A DNA stretch of 64,000 bases from Bacteroidales bacterium (GTDB taxonomy: Bacteria > Bacteroidota > Bacteroidia > Bacteroidales > UBA4181). The stretch's first letter is position 1; each line of letters opens with the position of its first letter. The notes under the pieces are model-generated. The model had not been told where the DNA came from and did no database searches. It saw nothing but the letters and a program-made list of their open reading frames with translations. The position numbers and the translations under genes were made by a program. Positions 1 to 8,522 of this stretch are shown one piece after another. The stretch is taken from contig JAFWVY010000066.1 of assembly GCA_017523725.1 (NCBI GenBank), forward strand, positions 44,199 to 108,198. Reading direction: 5' to 3'.

Positions 1-2
1 TC

Positions 3-584
3 GGTATCGACATGACCAAGGATTACATCCCGGTGGTGACGGCTGCGCACTACATGTGCGGCGGCATCAAGGTAGACCTGAAGGGACGCACTTCGATCAA
101 CCGGCTGTATGCGGCGGGTGAAACGTCTTCGACCGGACTGCACGGCGCCAACCGCCTGGCATCGAATTCCCTGATTGAGGCCATTGTCTATGCCGACAAG
201 GCTGCGCAGGATGCCAAGCAGCATTTCCGGGAATATGCGATTCCGGAAGGCATTCCTGCATGGAATTCCGAAGGTACGGCCGATCCCGAGGAGATGATCC
301 TCATTACGCAGAATTACAAGGAGATGCAGCAGATTATGAGTAATTATGTCGGCATCGTCCGTTCGAATCTCCGCCTGAAACGTGCGATGGACAGGCTTCA
401 GATTATTTATGAGGAAACAGAGCACTTGTATGCCCGGACAACACTTTCGGTCCAGCTGTGCGAGCTCCGCAACCTCATCAACGTGGGATACTTGGTTATC
501 AAGAATGCCCAGGCGCGGAAAGAAAGCCGCGGCTTGCACTACACCATAGACTATCCGCCCAAGGATGTCAAGCGGCAGGTCTAG
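3..584 (+). CDS. nadB: L-aspartate oxidase, C-terminal part (5' end outside window)
   Basis: NadB oxidises L-aspartate to iminoaspartate with FAD, the first step of de novo NAD synthesis in the cytoplasm. About 193 codons are visible. The frame is open to the left edge, so the ATG at 12 is internal. The FAD-domain signature HYMCGG, then GETSSTGLHGANRLASNSL, is followed by the helical C-terminal domain (SNYVGIVRSNLRLKRAM), which is typical of NadB and distinguishes it from succinate dehydrogenase flavoproteins less clearly than the full protein would. A strong hairpin terminator follows at 649-686. Confidence 0.93.
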   Translation, partial: GIDMTKDYIPVVTAAHYMCGGIKVDLKGRTSINRLYAAGETSSTGLHGANRLASNSLIEAIVYADKAAQDAKQHFREYAIPEGIPAWNSEGTADPEEMILITQNYKEMQQIMSNYVGIVRSNLRLKRAMDRLQIIYEETEHLYARTTLSVQLCELRNLINVGYLVIKNAQARKESRGLHYTIDYPPKDVKRQV

Positions 585-648
585 CAGCAGTGGAGAAGCG
601 CCTGCGGGAAAGCCGTAGCCTTCTCTCGGACTTTCGTACTAAGCGGAA

Positions 649-686
649 AAAAGAAAAGCGGCCAGTCCATTGGTCGCTTTTCTTTT
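649..686. terminator. Bidirectional terminator between nadB and tRNA-Gln
   Basis: A 16-base stem (649-664 with 671-686, one G-T wobble) encloses a six-base loop. The A-rich outer left arm and T-rich outer right arm make it work on either strand. It lies between converging nadB (+) and tRNA-Gln (-). Confidence 0.8.
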
Positions 687-687
687 G

Positions 688-760
688 TTGTCCTATCAGG
701 GCTCGAACCTGAACTTTTCTGATCCAGAGTCAGACGTGTTGCCAATTACACCATAGGACA
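688..760 (-). tRNA. tRNA-Gln (anticodon CTG)
   Basis: A 73-nt cloverleaf on the minus strand. Acceptor arm TGTCCTA pairs with TAGGACA. The anticodon stem TCTGA/TCAGA holds loop CTCTGGA, so the anticodon is CTG, reading CAG. The T arm carries GGTTCGAGCC. CCA is not encoded. A TATCTTTG promoter box lies 18 bases upstream. Confidence 0.93.
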
Positions 761-777
761 TTGGTCGATAACGGGCG

Positions 778-785
778 CAAAGATA
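778..785 (-). promoter_or_regulatory. -7 promoter box for tRNA-Gln
   Basis: TATCTTTG on the minus strand matches the Bacteroidota -7 consensus TAnnTTTG and sits 18 bases before the tRNA 5' end. A clear -33 TTTG was not found. Confidence 0.6.
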
Positions 786-823
786 ACGCATTTTTAAAAG
801 AATGTACCCGTTATCGGCATTTT

Positions 824-2167
824 TTAGATGCGGCTCTTCACTTTTTTGCTTTCTTCTTCGTAGCCGGGCTTGTCCAGCAAGGCGAACATGTTCTTCTTGT
901 ACGCCTCGACGCCGGGTTGGTCGAACGGATTGACCCCCAACAGGTAACCGCTGATGCCGCAGGCCATTTCGAAGAAATACATCAGGCTGCCGAGCGTGTA
1001 GGCGCTGATGGACGGAATCTCGATGCGGATATTGGGAACCCCGCCGTCCACATGTGCCAGCATCGTGCCGAGTTCGGCCATGCGGTTCACATCCTGGATG
1101 CGTTTGCCGGCCAGATAGTTGAGCTGGTCCAGATTAGCGGCATCCGGGGCGATGGCGATGTGCTTGTCCGTGCCGGAGACCGAGACGACCGTCTCGAAAA
1201 TGTTACGCAGGCCCTGCTGGATATACTGTCCCATGGAGTGCAGGTCGGCCGTGAAGGTGACGCTGGCCGGGAAAATGCCCTTCAGGTCCTTGCCTTCGCT
1301 TTCGCCGTACAGCTGTTTCCACCATTCCGAGAAAAACACCAGTTTCGGGTTGAACGATGCCAGGATTTCCGTGGTCTTGCCGGCCTTGTACAGTTCGTTG
1401 CGTGCGGCGGCATAAATGGCCGAGGGATTCTCCTCAAACGGCACGTCCGGACCGGTGGCTTTTTCCATATCAACGGCGCCCTGTACCAACTGCCGGATAT
1501 CGTAGCCCGCCGCAGCGATCGGGACCAGTCCGACGGGGGTCAGCACAGAATAGCGGCCGCCCACATCGTCCGGGATGACGAACGTCGCATAGCCTTCCTG
1601 CGTGGCGAGCGTCCGCATGGCGCCCCGTTTGGCATCGGTCACGGCCACAATGTAGTCTTTCGCTTTCGCCTTGCCGACCTTCGCTTCCAGATGGCTCTTC
1701 AGGATACGGAAGGCAACGGCCGGTTCGGTTGTCGTACCCGACTTGGAAATCACGATGATGCCGTAGGATTTGTCGTCCAGCAGTTCAATCAGTTCCCCGA
1801 GATAGTCCTCGCTCAGATTCTGTCCCGCGAAGATGATCCTGGGACCTTTCTTCGCTTTCATCTGCCAGAAATTGTCGGACAAGGCCTCATAGACGCACCG
1901 GGCACCGAGGTACGAGCCGCCGATGCCGACCACGACCACGACATCCACTTCTTTCCGGAAGAAACCGGCGACCTGCTCGATGGCCTGGAACTGGTCTTCT
2001 GTGATGCTGGAGGGCAGGCGCACCCAACCGGTGAAGTCGCTGCCGACGCCGGTCTTTTCGTAGAGCGTGCGGACATTGGCTTCGGCTGCCGCCTTGTTTG
2101 CGTAAATTTTGTCTTTGGAAACGAACCCAAATACTTTGTCGATGTTCAATTTCAGTGATGTGCTCAT
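824..2167 (-). CDS. pgi: Glucose-6-phosphate isomerase
   Basis: Interconverts glucose-6-phosphate and fructose-6-phosphate in glycolysis and gluconeogenesis. The protein is 447 aa, the usual size for the shorter bacterial/Bacteroidota Pgi. Visible motifs are the sugar-phosphate site [10 protein letters not shown] and [21 protein letters not shown], and the C-terminal [15 protein letters not shown] with the active-site lysine. I chose the ATG at 2167 (MSTSLKLNI); an ATG 17 codons upstream adds a low-complexity leader and lies almost on the smpB stop. It sits 34 bases behind smpB and is probably co-transcribed with it. Confidence 0.97.
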   Translation of the reverse strand: MSTSLKLNIDKVFGFVSKDKIYANKAAAEANVRTLYEKTGVGSDFTGWVRLPSSITEDQFQAIEQVAGFFRKEVDVVVVVGIGGSYLGARCVYEALSDNFWQMKAKKGPRIIFAGQNLSEDYLGELIELLDDKSYGIIVISKSGTTTEPAVAFRILKSHLEAKVGKAKAKDYIVAVTDAKRGAMRTLATQEGYATFVIPDDVGGRYSVLTPVGLVPIAAAGYDIRQLVQGAVDMEKATGPDVPFEENPSAIYAAARNELYKAGKTTEILASFNPKLVFFSEWWKQLYGESEGKDLKGIFPASVTFTADLHSMGQYIQQGLRNIFETVVSVSGTDKHIAIAPDAANLDQLNYLAGKRIQDVNRMAELGTMLAHVDGGVPNIRIEIPSISAYTLGSLMYFFEMACGISGYLLGVNPFDQPGVEAYKKNMFALLDKPGYEEESKKVKSRI

Positions 2168-2201
2168 ATCTGTTTGGTTATTTTGATGATTATTCTTGTT
2201 T

Positions 2202-2654
2202 TTAGGAAAACCGGCCACCTCGCGCCATCTCGCGTTCCGCGTCTTTCTGCTTGAGCGTCTCGCGTTTGTCGTAAAGTTTCTTGCCGCGGCAGAGCGCGAT
2301 GTTCAGCTTGGCATAACCCTTCTCGTTCAGGAACAGCGACGTGGCCGCGATGGTCAGACCCTTGTCCTGAAGCCGGCGTTCCAGTCCTGTAAGTTCCTTC
2401 CGCTGCAACAGAAGCTTGCGTTGGCGCAACGGGTCGTGGTTGTTGAAGGTTCCCCACCAGTATGGCGCGATATGCATACCCTGTATCCACAGTTCGTGCT
2501 CCCGGAAAAAGCAGTAGGAGTCGGCCAGGCTGACCTTGCCCGCCTTGACCGATTTAATCTCCGTCCCGGTCAGCTGGATGCCCGCCGTGAACTGCTCGAG
2601 AAAGATGTAATTGAACGAGGCCTTCCGGTTCTTCGCTATGATCTTTACCGCCAT
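2202..2654 (-). CDS. smpB: SsrA-binding protein SmpB
   Basis: Binds tmRNA (SsrA) and brings it to stalled ribosomes for trans-translation. The protein is 150 aa, normal for the family. It begins [12 protein letters not shown], followed by the OB-fold signature ([19 protein letters not shown]) and ends with the basic tail [14 protein letters not shown] that enters the decoding centre. The ATG at 2654 is chosen because upstream codons are not family-like and a -7 box occupies 2673-2680. No tmRNA gene is seen in the window. Confidence 0.97.
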   Translation of the reverse strand: MAVKIIAKNRKASFNYIFLEQFTAGIQLTGTEIKSVKAGKVSLADSYCFFREHELWIQGMHIAPYWWGTFNNHDPLRQRKLLLQRKELTGLERRLQDKGLTIAATSLFLNEKGYAKLNIALCRGKKLYDKRETLKQKDAEREMARGGRFS

Positions 2655-2672
2655 GGTCTGCTGTTTTCGCCT

Positions 2673-2680
2673 CAAAGGTA
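2673..2680 (-). promoter_or_regulatory. -7 promoter box for smpB-pgi
   Basis: TACCTTTG on the minus strand, 19 bases before the smpB start, matches TAnnTTTG. It separates smpB-pgi from the upstream exbB-exbD-tonB operon. Confidence 0.55.
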
Positions 2681-2751
2681 CGGACATTTTTGTTTGTCTG
2701 AGCCGGTGATGTCCGATGAAAACGCCGGCATTCTTCCATCGTGGGGAAGTG

Positions 2752-3522
2752 TCAGTCCTGCAGCTTGAAAATGTACGTGATGGTCCCCATTTGCACAGGT
2801 GCATCCGGCTTCCGGTCGAACCGCGCCCGCAGGGCGGCTGCCCGGGCCGCGGCTACCAGCGTCTCATCCGAGGTGGTGGATCCCCGCAACCGGTATTGGG
2901 CCTGGATGACCTGTCCGTCTTTGTCGACCGTGATTTCGATGACGACCGTTCCGTCGTTCTGACCCACATATTCCGGTCTCGGCAGGGCACCGTTCAGGCT
3001 TCGTCCCGTCAGGTCGAACGAATGGCCGCTGCCACCGCCGACCGGTGCTCCCGAATGACCGTCGGGGGCGCCCTGGTTGCCTTCGGCGTTGCGGTCGCCC
3101 TGTCCTTCGGCGGGTGCCGTGACGTTGCCTCCGGTGAACAGGGCCTGCCGGTTCACCTCCCGGACGGGAGGCTGTGGTTGTGGCGGCGTCTCCGTTGCCG
3201 GTTTCTCTTCCGGACGTGGCGTGGTCCGTTCGGTCCGTTCGGCCGGCCGGACTGCTATGGCCGGTGCCTCTTCGACTTCCTGTGTCAGCGTCCGCTCCGG
3301 CGCAGGCTGTGCGGGCGTGACAGGAATCGGCTCGGCGGGTGCCGGCGGCGTGGCCGCGGCGGTTTCACGTCCGCCTTCCAGTGTGCCGAACTCGACAGGG
3401 ATGCCCTGTTCCTCCGGCAACGGCAGTTTCGTCCGGAAACCGGCCGTCAACAGGAAGAACAACAGCAGGCCATGGAAGATAACCGTGGCTGCGATACCTC
3501 TGCTATGTTTCGGAACAGGCAT
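2752..3522 (-). CDS. TonB-family energy transducer
   Basis: Predicted to carry proton-motive-force energy from ExbB/ExbD to outer-membrane TonB-dependent receptors. The protein is 256 aa. It has one N-terminal membrane helix (about residues 10-28), a long Pro/Glu/Thr-rich periplasmic spacer (about 45-125), a Gly-rich stretch and a C-terminal TonB domain with NGTVVIEITVDKDGQV and the ending TITYIFKLQD. It lies 21 bases behind exbD and is the last gene of exbB-exbD-tonB. The extended spacer fits spanning the periplasm. Confidence 0.9.
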   Translation of the reverse strand: MPVPKHSRGIAATVIFHGLLLFFLLTAGFRTKLPLPEEQGIPVEFGTLEGGRETAAATPPAPAEPIPVTPAQPAPERTLTQEVEEAPAIAVRPAERTERTTPRPEEKPATETPPQPQPPVREVNRQALFTGGNVTAPAEGQGDRNAEGNQGAPDGHSGAPVGGGSGHSFDLTGRSLNGALPRPEYVGQNDGTVVIEITVDKDGQVIQAQYRLRGSTTSDETLVAAARAAALRARFDRKPDAPVQMGTITYIFKLQD

Positions 3523-3543
3523 GGCCGCTATGGTAGGGTATGT

Positions 3544-3939
3544 TTATTTCTCGGGGGCCGTCGCCAGGATGAGTTTCCACTTGTTGTTCTTGGCAATGAC
3601 CATGACCTTGGTCATGTATTCCACGGGCACGCTTTTGTCTATATGCAGCGAGATGGTCGGGTCGTCTTCGTCCATCAGCTTGAGTTGCAACTGCCGTTCC
3701 AGATCGCTGAATTCCACGGGGTCTGTCTCAATGTAATAATGGATGTCCCGCGTGATGGAAACCGTGGTGGCCGGTTTGGCAGCCGTCTGGTTGTTGGCTT
3801 GCGGAAGCAACAGTTTCAGCGCGTTCGGCGAGACCAGCGTGGAGGTGATCATGAAGAAAATGAGCAACAGGAACACCAGGTCGGTCATCGACGACATGCT
3901 GAAAGAGGCGTTGATGCGGTTGGATGTCTTGATAGCCAT
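3544..3939 (-). CDS. exbD: ExbD/TolR-family biopolymer transport protein
   Basis: Part of the inner-membrane proton channel that energises TonB. The protein is 131 aa, with an N-terminal helix beginning SMTDLVFLLLIFFMITS; the aspartate at about residue 20 is the conserved protonatable residue. A periplasmic domain follows. It sits 12 bases behind exbB and 21 before tonB. TolR is the alternative, but the adjacent TonB protein favours ExbD. Confidence 0.92.
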   Translation of the reverse strand: MAIKTSNRINASFSMSSMTDLVFLLLIFFMITSTLVSPNALKLLLPQANNQTAAKPATTVSITRDIHYYIETDPVEFSDLERQLQLKLMDEDDPTISLHIDKSVPVEYMTKVMVIAKNNKWKLILATAPEK

Positions 3940-3951
3940 GGTGCGGTGCTG

Positions 3952-4626
3952 TTACAGGGCCGGTTCGTTCAGGAGGTCGATAAACTCACTGGTGGAGGTC
4001 TCCAGCCGGTGTACGATCTTTTCGATCTTGGCCACCAGGATGTTATAGAAGAAATACGCGATGATGCCGACCGTCAGACCGGCCACAGTGGTGACCATGG
4101 CCTGGTAGATGCCCGACGAGAGCAGCTGGATGTCCACATTGTTGCCGGCCATAGACATGTCGTAGAAGGCCCGGATCATGCCGGCTCCCGTGCCCAGGAA
4201 TCCCAGCATGGGGGCGCCTCCCGCGGCCGAAGCCAGCGTCGGCAGACCTTTCTCCAGTGCGAATATTTCCTGACGTCCTACGTTTTCGATGGCGGTATTG
4301 ATGTCGCTCAGCGGCCGTCCGATACGCTGGATGCCCTTCTCAATCATGCGGGCCACGGGACTGTTCGTAGACTGGCAGAGCGCCGTGGCGGCTTCTACGC
4401 TGCCTTCGTGAATATAGTCGCGTATCCGGTTCATGAAAAGCGGATCCTGCCGGCTTGCGGCGCGGATGGCCAGATACCGTTCCACGAAAATATAGACCGA
4501 CAGCACCGAAAGCAACGCGATGGGATACATCAGCCAGCCCCCCTTGGTGAGCAGAGTCCAGAAATTCATCTGGGCATACTGGGCGGGTTCTGCGGCGGTG
4601 GTTACTTGCAACAAGAAATGATACAT
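3952..4626 (-). CDS. exbB: MotA/TolQ/ExbB proton channel family protein
   Basis: Forms the pentameric proton channel that works with ExbD. The protein is 224 aa with three hydrophobic segments. The first is near residues 30-50 (MYPIALLSVLSVYIFVERYL). The last two carry the family signature (LGFLGTGAGMIRAF, then AMVTTVAGLTVGIIAYFFYN). The ATG at 4626 is used because it gives a normal short periplasmic N-terminus; the longer open frame upstream reads through noncoding sequence. It is the first gene of the exbB-exbD-tonB operon. Confidence 0.93.
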   Translation of the reverse strand: MYHFLLQVTTAAEPAQYAQMNFWTLLTKGGWLMYPIALLSVLSVYIFVERYLAIRAASRQDPLFMNRIRDYIHEGSVEAATALCQSTNSPVARMIEKGIQRIGRPLSDINTAIENVGRQEIFALEKGLPTLASAAGGAPMLGFLGTGAGMIRAFYDMSMAGNNVDIQLLSSGIYQAMVTTVAGLTVGIIAYFFYNILVAKIEKIVHRLETSTSEFIDLLNEPAL

Positions 4627-4735
4627 ATGTGTGCGATTAAGGCTCCCGTGCGGGGGCAGGTTGAACAGCCAAAAATACATGATAATTTCCAAACATCCGC
4701 GTGTCGGCCGGAAAGATTTCGGCGATGCCGGCCGG

Positions 4736-5530
4736 TTACTGCCGCTGCCGCCCGGCAGTGTCCGCGATGCTGTCTGTCCCGCTGTCCTTCCCATTTCCCG
4801 CCGCATTGCCGGTGCAATGGAGATACGGCCGGATGCGGCGGTAGGTCGTGCTGTCCAGAATGAGATGCTGCAGCAGCTCCTGTGTTTCGCGGATGCCATG
4901 GTTGACGGCGATGTATGTCAGGATGTTTTCGACATGCTCCTTCTCGAGATACGGATGCCGCAGCAGATCGCGGTAGGTTGCGCCCGGAAGCGTCAGTTGC
5001 CGGATGCGCGTGGGATCAACCCGGAGCGATGGCATGAGCGTGTCGACCAGACCCGGCCGCAAACCATAGACTTCCTTGAGTTGATGGACACTGACATAAC
5101 CTCCCAGCAACTCGCGGTAGGCGACGATACGGCGGGAGAGTACCGGCCCGATGCCGCGCAGCACCGTCAACTGTCCAGCATCGGCGGCGTTGAGTTCGAT
5201 TTGCTGGCGGCGCATGTCAGAAGACGTAGTGCGCTGTGGACGATTTGGAACAGGGGACGGCATCATATCGCCCACTTGCTCGTCGGCGATGTGCGCGGTG
5301 GTGGTGTCCGGCAGAAGCGGCGTCAAGGCGGGGGGCGTTTCCACTGCTCCGGCCACCCTCTCCAGCGTTGAGAACAGGTGGTCCGGCAGTTCCCTGGCAG
5401 GGGGATGATAATAAAGTATAATTCTGATTATCAAGGATATCCAAAGCAAGGTCATCAATACAAGCAGACCCCGCTGCTCCTTGCGCGAAAAACAGAACAA
5501 GCGTTCCAGCCTCTTCAGGAAAGGTGTCAT
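4736..5530 (-). CDS. ComEA-like helix-hairpin-helix protein
   Basis: A 264-aa protein with a single membrane helix at about residues 20-41, a low-complexity linker and a double HhH region (about 112-160). The motif IELNAADAGQLTVLRGIGPVLSRRI is split here as IELNAADAGQL and LRGIGPVLSRRIV. In the ComEA family such domains bind duplex DNA at the membrane during uptake, but many Bacteroidota homologues have no proven role. A second, weaker HhH-like repeat follows (about 165-230). No other competence genes are adjacent. Confidence 0.8.
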   Translation of the reverse strand: MTPFLKRLERLFCFSRKEQRGLLVLMTLLWISLIIRIILYYHPPARELPDHLFSTLERVAGAVETPPALTPLLPDTTTAHIADEQVGDMMPSPVPNRPQRTTSSDMRRQQIELNAADAGQLTVLRGIGPVLSRRIVAYRELLGGYVSVHQLKEVYGLRPGLVDTLMPSLRVDPTRIRQLTLPGATYRDLLRHPYLEKEHVENILTYIAVNHGIRETQELLQHLILDSTTYRRIRPYLHCTGNAAGNGKDSGTDSIADTAGRQRQ

Positions 5531-5595
5531 ACAGTTGGTCGATGTTATATCATACGGACCTGCAGCCTGTCCGTTCCGGCCGGGATTTCGTTTCC

Positions 5596-5928
5596 CTATT
5601 CGTCGTAGTTCGGCGTGTCGTCGGCTCTGTCCATGGCGGCATCCCCTTCGTTTTCAAAGGAACCGTCTCCGTCCTGCTCGTTGTTCAGGTCGGCGTCCAG
5701 CGCTTTGTCCAGCTCTTCCGGCGAGATGTTGTCTATTTTGACATCCACCTTGACCAGATAGCATGCTTCGTCGGTTTCTACCGTGATGGCATGGAAGAAG
5801 TCTCCGTTGGGCTTCTCGATTTTAATCAAGTCGTCGTTGTATCCCGAGGGGTATTTCTGCCGGATGGCTTCCAGTACCGATTCCGGACAATTCTTATAAC
5901 TGACGACGAGCCTTTTCTTTGCGTCCAT
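5596..5928 (-). CDS. Conserved hypothetical small acidic protein
   Basis: A 110-aa protein with no recognised domain. It begins MDAKKRLVVSYKNCPESVLEAI, continues with a compact alpha/beta-looking core (YPSGYNDDLIKIEKP, FHAITVETDEACYLVKVDV) and ends in a very acidic tail (Asp/Glu-rich from about residue 78). The ATG at 5928 is preferred over one 19 codons upstream because the family-like sequence begins there. The pattern resembles small proteins kept next to housekeeping genes in Bacteroidales. Function unknown. Confidence 0.75.
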   Translation of the reverse strand: MDAKKRLVVSYKNCPESVLEAIRQKYPSGYNDDLIKIEKPNGDFFHAITVETDEACYLVKVDVKIDNISPEELDKALDADLNNEQDGDGSFENEGDAAMDRADDTPNYDE

Positions 5929-5997
5929 GTGACAGATTGATGATTGAAAATCGCGCAATGTAAATACATTTTTCGCATATTTCAAAATGGAAAACCG

Positions 5998-6630
5998 CTA
6001 AAAATTTTCACATTTTTCAGTCAGGTAGGCTGCCGCATCCGGGCCAAGGTTGAACAGCAGATCGAGGATACTCAAATCTGCTTGAAATCCAAGTTTTTGA
6101 GAGAATACTTGCTCGTAGGACGGCAGGTCTTTGCTACGGCTGTGCGGATGGAAAGCGTCGCGCAGATCGGTAAATGCGTTGCCGTCTGTCTGTCCGAAAG
6201 CGGCCGAGAGACGGATGTCCGTCGGCAGACGCAGCAGGCCCAGCATGCATGCAAGTGCCTGCTGGTTGTAGTCGAAGAGCAACCGGAACCGTTCCGTATA
6301 GAAGACCTGCAGGTCGTCGATATAGTATTCGAAGAAAGGGGAGTTCCGGTAGGCCGACACGAGGGTCTTGAAGTGCAGCCGCTGCCATGGCGTGCTGTAG
6401 TCGATCTCAACCTCGCGGATGGGGGCGTCGTTGCCGGTTGCCCGCCGGACGGGAACCGTCAGCGGAATGATGCTGTTGGCGCCGAGTATAAGGTACCTGT
6501 TGCGGTAGGTCTGTCGGCTGTAGTGCTCCCATGCTTCGAGATATCCCTGCGATGCCGCGGCCCAGGCCCGGAAATAGGAAACGGGTGCCCAGCAAGCGGT
6601 TGTACACAGGATTGGCAGAGTGGCGGACAC
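5998..6630 (-). CDS. WbqC-family protein
   Basis: A 210-aa protein matching the WbqC-like family by its start (LPILCTTACWAPVSYFRAW), the ILGANSIIPLTVPVRR segment, IDYSTPWQRLHFKTL and the YRNSPFFEYYID core. WbqC proteins appear in O-antigen clusters, and single-copy homologues are common in Bacteroidota. A specific reaction is not established here. No other polysaccharide genes are adjacent. Confidence 0.88.
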   Translation of the reverse strand: MSATLPILCTTACWAPVSYFRAWAAASQGYLEAWEHYSRQTYRNRYLILGANSIIPLTVPVRRATGNDAPIREVEIDYSTPWQRLHFKTLVSAYRNSPFFEYYIDDLQVFYTERFRLLFDYNQQALACMLGLLRLPTDIRLSAAFGQTDGNAFTDLRDAFHPHSRSKDLPSYEQVFSQKLGFQADLSILDLLFNLGPDAAAYLTEKCENF

Positions 6631-6674
6631 GTCAAGAATTTCTTAAAAGCGTTTGTGTTTCCGTTGAATTCGTC

Positions 6675-6682
6675 TATCTTTG
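6675..6682 (+). promoter_or_regulatory. -7 promoter box for tRNA-Arg
   Basis: TATCTTTG matches TAnnTTTG and lies 12 bases before the tRNA 5' end, the same geometry as the tRNA-Gly promoter in this window. Confidence 0.6.
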
Positions 6683-6694
6683 CACCCCGCTGAC

Positions 6695-6768
6695 GGTCCG
6701 GTAGCTCAGTTGGATAGAGCAACGGCCTTCTAAGCCGTAGGTCGTGGGTTCGAACCCCGCCCGGATCA
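6695..6768 (+). tRNA. tRNA-Arg (anticodon TCT)
   Basis: A 74-nt cloverleaf. Acceptor GGTCCGG pairs with CCGGATC with one G-T pair. D arm is GCTCAGTTGGATAGAGC. Anticodon stem ACGGC/GCCGT holds loop CTTCTAA (anticodon TCT, reading AGA). T arm contains GGTTCGAACCC. CCA is not encoded. Confidence 0.95.
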
Positions 6769-6779
6769 CGTTCCGCAAA

Positions 6780-6808
6780 GGAGAAGGTGCAGAGCCTTCT
6801 CTTTTTTT
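6780..6808 (+). terminator. Terminator of tRNA-Arg
   Basis: Stem GAGAAGG/CCTTCTC (6781-6787 with 6795-6801) is followed by seven T. The T tract overlaps the last codons of the convergent DUF2461 gene. Confidence 0.8.
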
Positions 6809-7487
6809 ATGGTTCGTACGCATAGGCCACGGCGCGGTTCAGAATGGAATTGAATGGTTCTGCGCTGCGGAATCCGTCGAGGCAGAAATCCAGCAGTTGA
6901 CGGGTATCGCGCAGATGGCCCGGAATGGGCATGAACAGGCAGAAATCTTTTCTTTTGAGGTAGTCGCCGTATGGTGTGTCGGCCGGGAACCCCTGCGGAA
7001 TTTTTTTGAGCGGTGGCTGGCCGTCCCAGACGAATCCATGTGCCTCAGCTTGCCGGACCGATGCTTCGAATGCCGCCCCGTTGTCTGTGATTTCCTCGCG
7101 CACACTTTGCAGCACAATCTTGTCGGGACAGTACAGACCACATGCAATCAGGCTGTTGCCCATGCGGTTACTGTCTGAGGGCTCCAGATGGAAATAGTAA
7201 CCGGCGTAGCCCGAGTTCTTGCCACCGGGGCAGATGTAGGCGCCGAAGTGGGTTTTGTAAGGAGTCTTGTCCGGAGAGAACCGCAGATCCCGGTAAATGC
7301 GGTAGGTGCATTGGGCGGCCGTCAGGTTCCGGACTCGTCCGTCGAATGATGCAATGGCCGGAATCAGTTGCTCCACCATCCGGTTGAACGCGACTTGCGC
7401 GGAAGTATAGCGTGCACGGTTCGCCTCAAACCATGCACGGTCGTTGTGCTTGCGCAGATCCTGCAGGAACGGGAGTACGGAATCCAT
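6807..7487 (-). CDS. DUF2461 family protein
   Basis: A 226-aa protein with the DUF2461 pattern throughout: FLQDLRKHNDRAWFEANR near the N-terminus, then TYRIYRDLRFSPDKTPYKTHFGA, GYYFHLEP and GLYCPD. The family is widespread in Bacteroidota and its biochemical role is unknown. The stop codon abuts the tRNA-Arg terminator on the other strand. Confidence 0.92.
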   Translation of the reverse strand: MDSVLPFLQDLRKHNDRAWFEANRARYTSAQVAFNRMVEQLIPAIASFDGRVRNLTAAQCTYRIYRDLRFSPDKTPYKTHFGAYICPGGKNSGYAGYYFHLEPSDSNRMGNSLIACGLYCPDKIVLQSVREEITDNGAAFEASVRQAEAHGFVWDGQPPLKKIPQGFPADTPYGDYLKRKDFCLFMPIPGHLRDTRQLLDFCLDGFRSAEPFNSILNRAVAYAYEP

Positions 7488-7513
7488 AGATTATATAATG
7501 TATTACGGTCCGG

Positions 7514-7558
7514 ATAAAACGAGAGCCGGCCCGCAACGCAGGCCGGCCCGTTTTTTTT
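7514..7558 (-). terminator. Terminator of the OmpA-type lipoprotein gene
   Basis: Stem GCCGGCC/GGCCGGC (7525-7531 with 7541-7547) lies between two oppositely oriented genes. On the plus strand eight T follow it; on the minus strand the tail is TCTCGTTTT. The gene ending here is the minus-strand OmpA gene. Confidence 0.6.
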
Positions 7559-7568
7559 CAGTCCTGTA

Positions 7569-8246
7569 TTACAGCGTGCCGTTTTCGGCTTTCTTGATCA
7601 TCTCCTCATTGGCGATGATGAAGATTTCCACGCGGCGGTTCTGTGCACGTCCGGCAGCGGTGCTGTTGTCAGCGACCGGCTGGTCATACGAGAATCCTTC
7701 GGTCGTCATACGGGAAGCGGCGACACCCAGGCCCTGCAGGAATTTGGCCACACTCTGGGCTCTGGCTTTCGACAGCGCGAGGTTGTGGTCGTACGAACCC
7801 GTATTGTCGGTGTGCCCGTAAATGTTGACGTAAGTGTCGGGGTTGTCCTTGAGCGACGAGGCGAACTTCGTCAGCGACTTCTGCGATGCGGCGTTCAGGT
7901 CGCTCTTGTCGGTCTGGAACAGGATGCCGGACTCAAATGTGACTTTGATGCCCTGCAGGTTGTTCTTGTCAAGCACAGATTCGACAGCTGCGCCTTCGAT
8001 CTGCGAAAGTTCTGCAGCCTGTTTGTCCATTTTCTTGCCGATCAGGGCACCTGCCGTGGCACCGACTGTCGTTCCGATAGCCGCACCCAGTGCGATATTG
8101 CCGGTGAGAGCTCCGATGCCGGCACCGAGAGCTGCGCCGCCGCCCGCGCCGTAAAGCGCGCCTTTTTTCTGGCTGGTCATATTGGCACAGCTGCCCAGCA
8201 GACCAATGCACAGAACCACAACGAGAAGAGTTCTTAAAATTTTCAT
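7569..8246 (-). CDS. OmpA-family outer-membrane lipoprotein
   Basis: A 225-aa predicted lipoprotein anchored to the outer membrane and bound to peptidoglycan. The signal sequence MKILRTLLVVVLCIGLLGSC ends in a lipobox cysteine. A glycine-zipper region (about residues 28-75, alternating GA/AL/GT) follows, then an OmpA C-terminal domain (about 105-215) with YGHTDNTGSYDHNLALSKAR, the peptidoglycan-binding signature, and NRRVEIFI. The ATG at 8246 is chosen because it starts the signal peptide directly. Confidence 0.93.
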   Translation of the reverse strand: MKILRTLLVVVLCIGLLGSCANMTSQKKGALYGAGGGAALGAGIGALTGNIALGAAIGTTVGATAGALIGKKMDKQAAELSQIEGAAVESVLDKNNLQGIKVTFESGILFQTDKSDLNAASQKSLTKFASSLKDNPDTYVNIYGHTDNTGSYDHNLALSKARAQSVAKFLQGLGVAASRMTTEGFSYDQPVADNSTAAGRAQNRRVEIFIIANEEMIKKAENGTL

Positions 8247-8405
8247 GACATTAATTATTAGGTTAAACCATTTCAAGATTGCAATCGCAAATATACGATA
8301 TTCTCTTGATGCATCCCTCATAAGCGGGCGGAAAAGATTTATTATTTTTTTTAAGAATTTTTAAAAAAAAGTCACGCCGGATTTTTTGATTCAAAAAATT
8401 TACTG

Positions 8406-8413
8406 TACCTTTG
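8406..8413 (+). promoter_or_regulatory. -7 promoter box for the MBG-repeat gene
   Basis: TACCTTTG matches TAnnTTTG. A TTTG at 8385-8388 is a possible -33 element, with spacing slightly shorter than usual (17 bases). The implied leader before the ATG at 8523 is about 100 bases. The rest of the 8247-8522 gap is AT-rich with no gene. Confidence 0.55.
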
Positions 8414-8522
8414 AAAATCGACTTATGAGAATAGGGTGGGCGTAATGCGCTCAATCCTAATTGCTTATGAGTTTTCGTGTATTTTTGGGAAATTTGTTAA
8501 TATCAATGTTAATATCAAATCT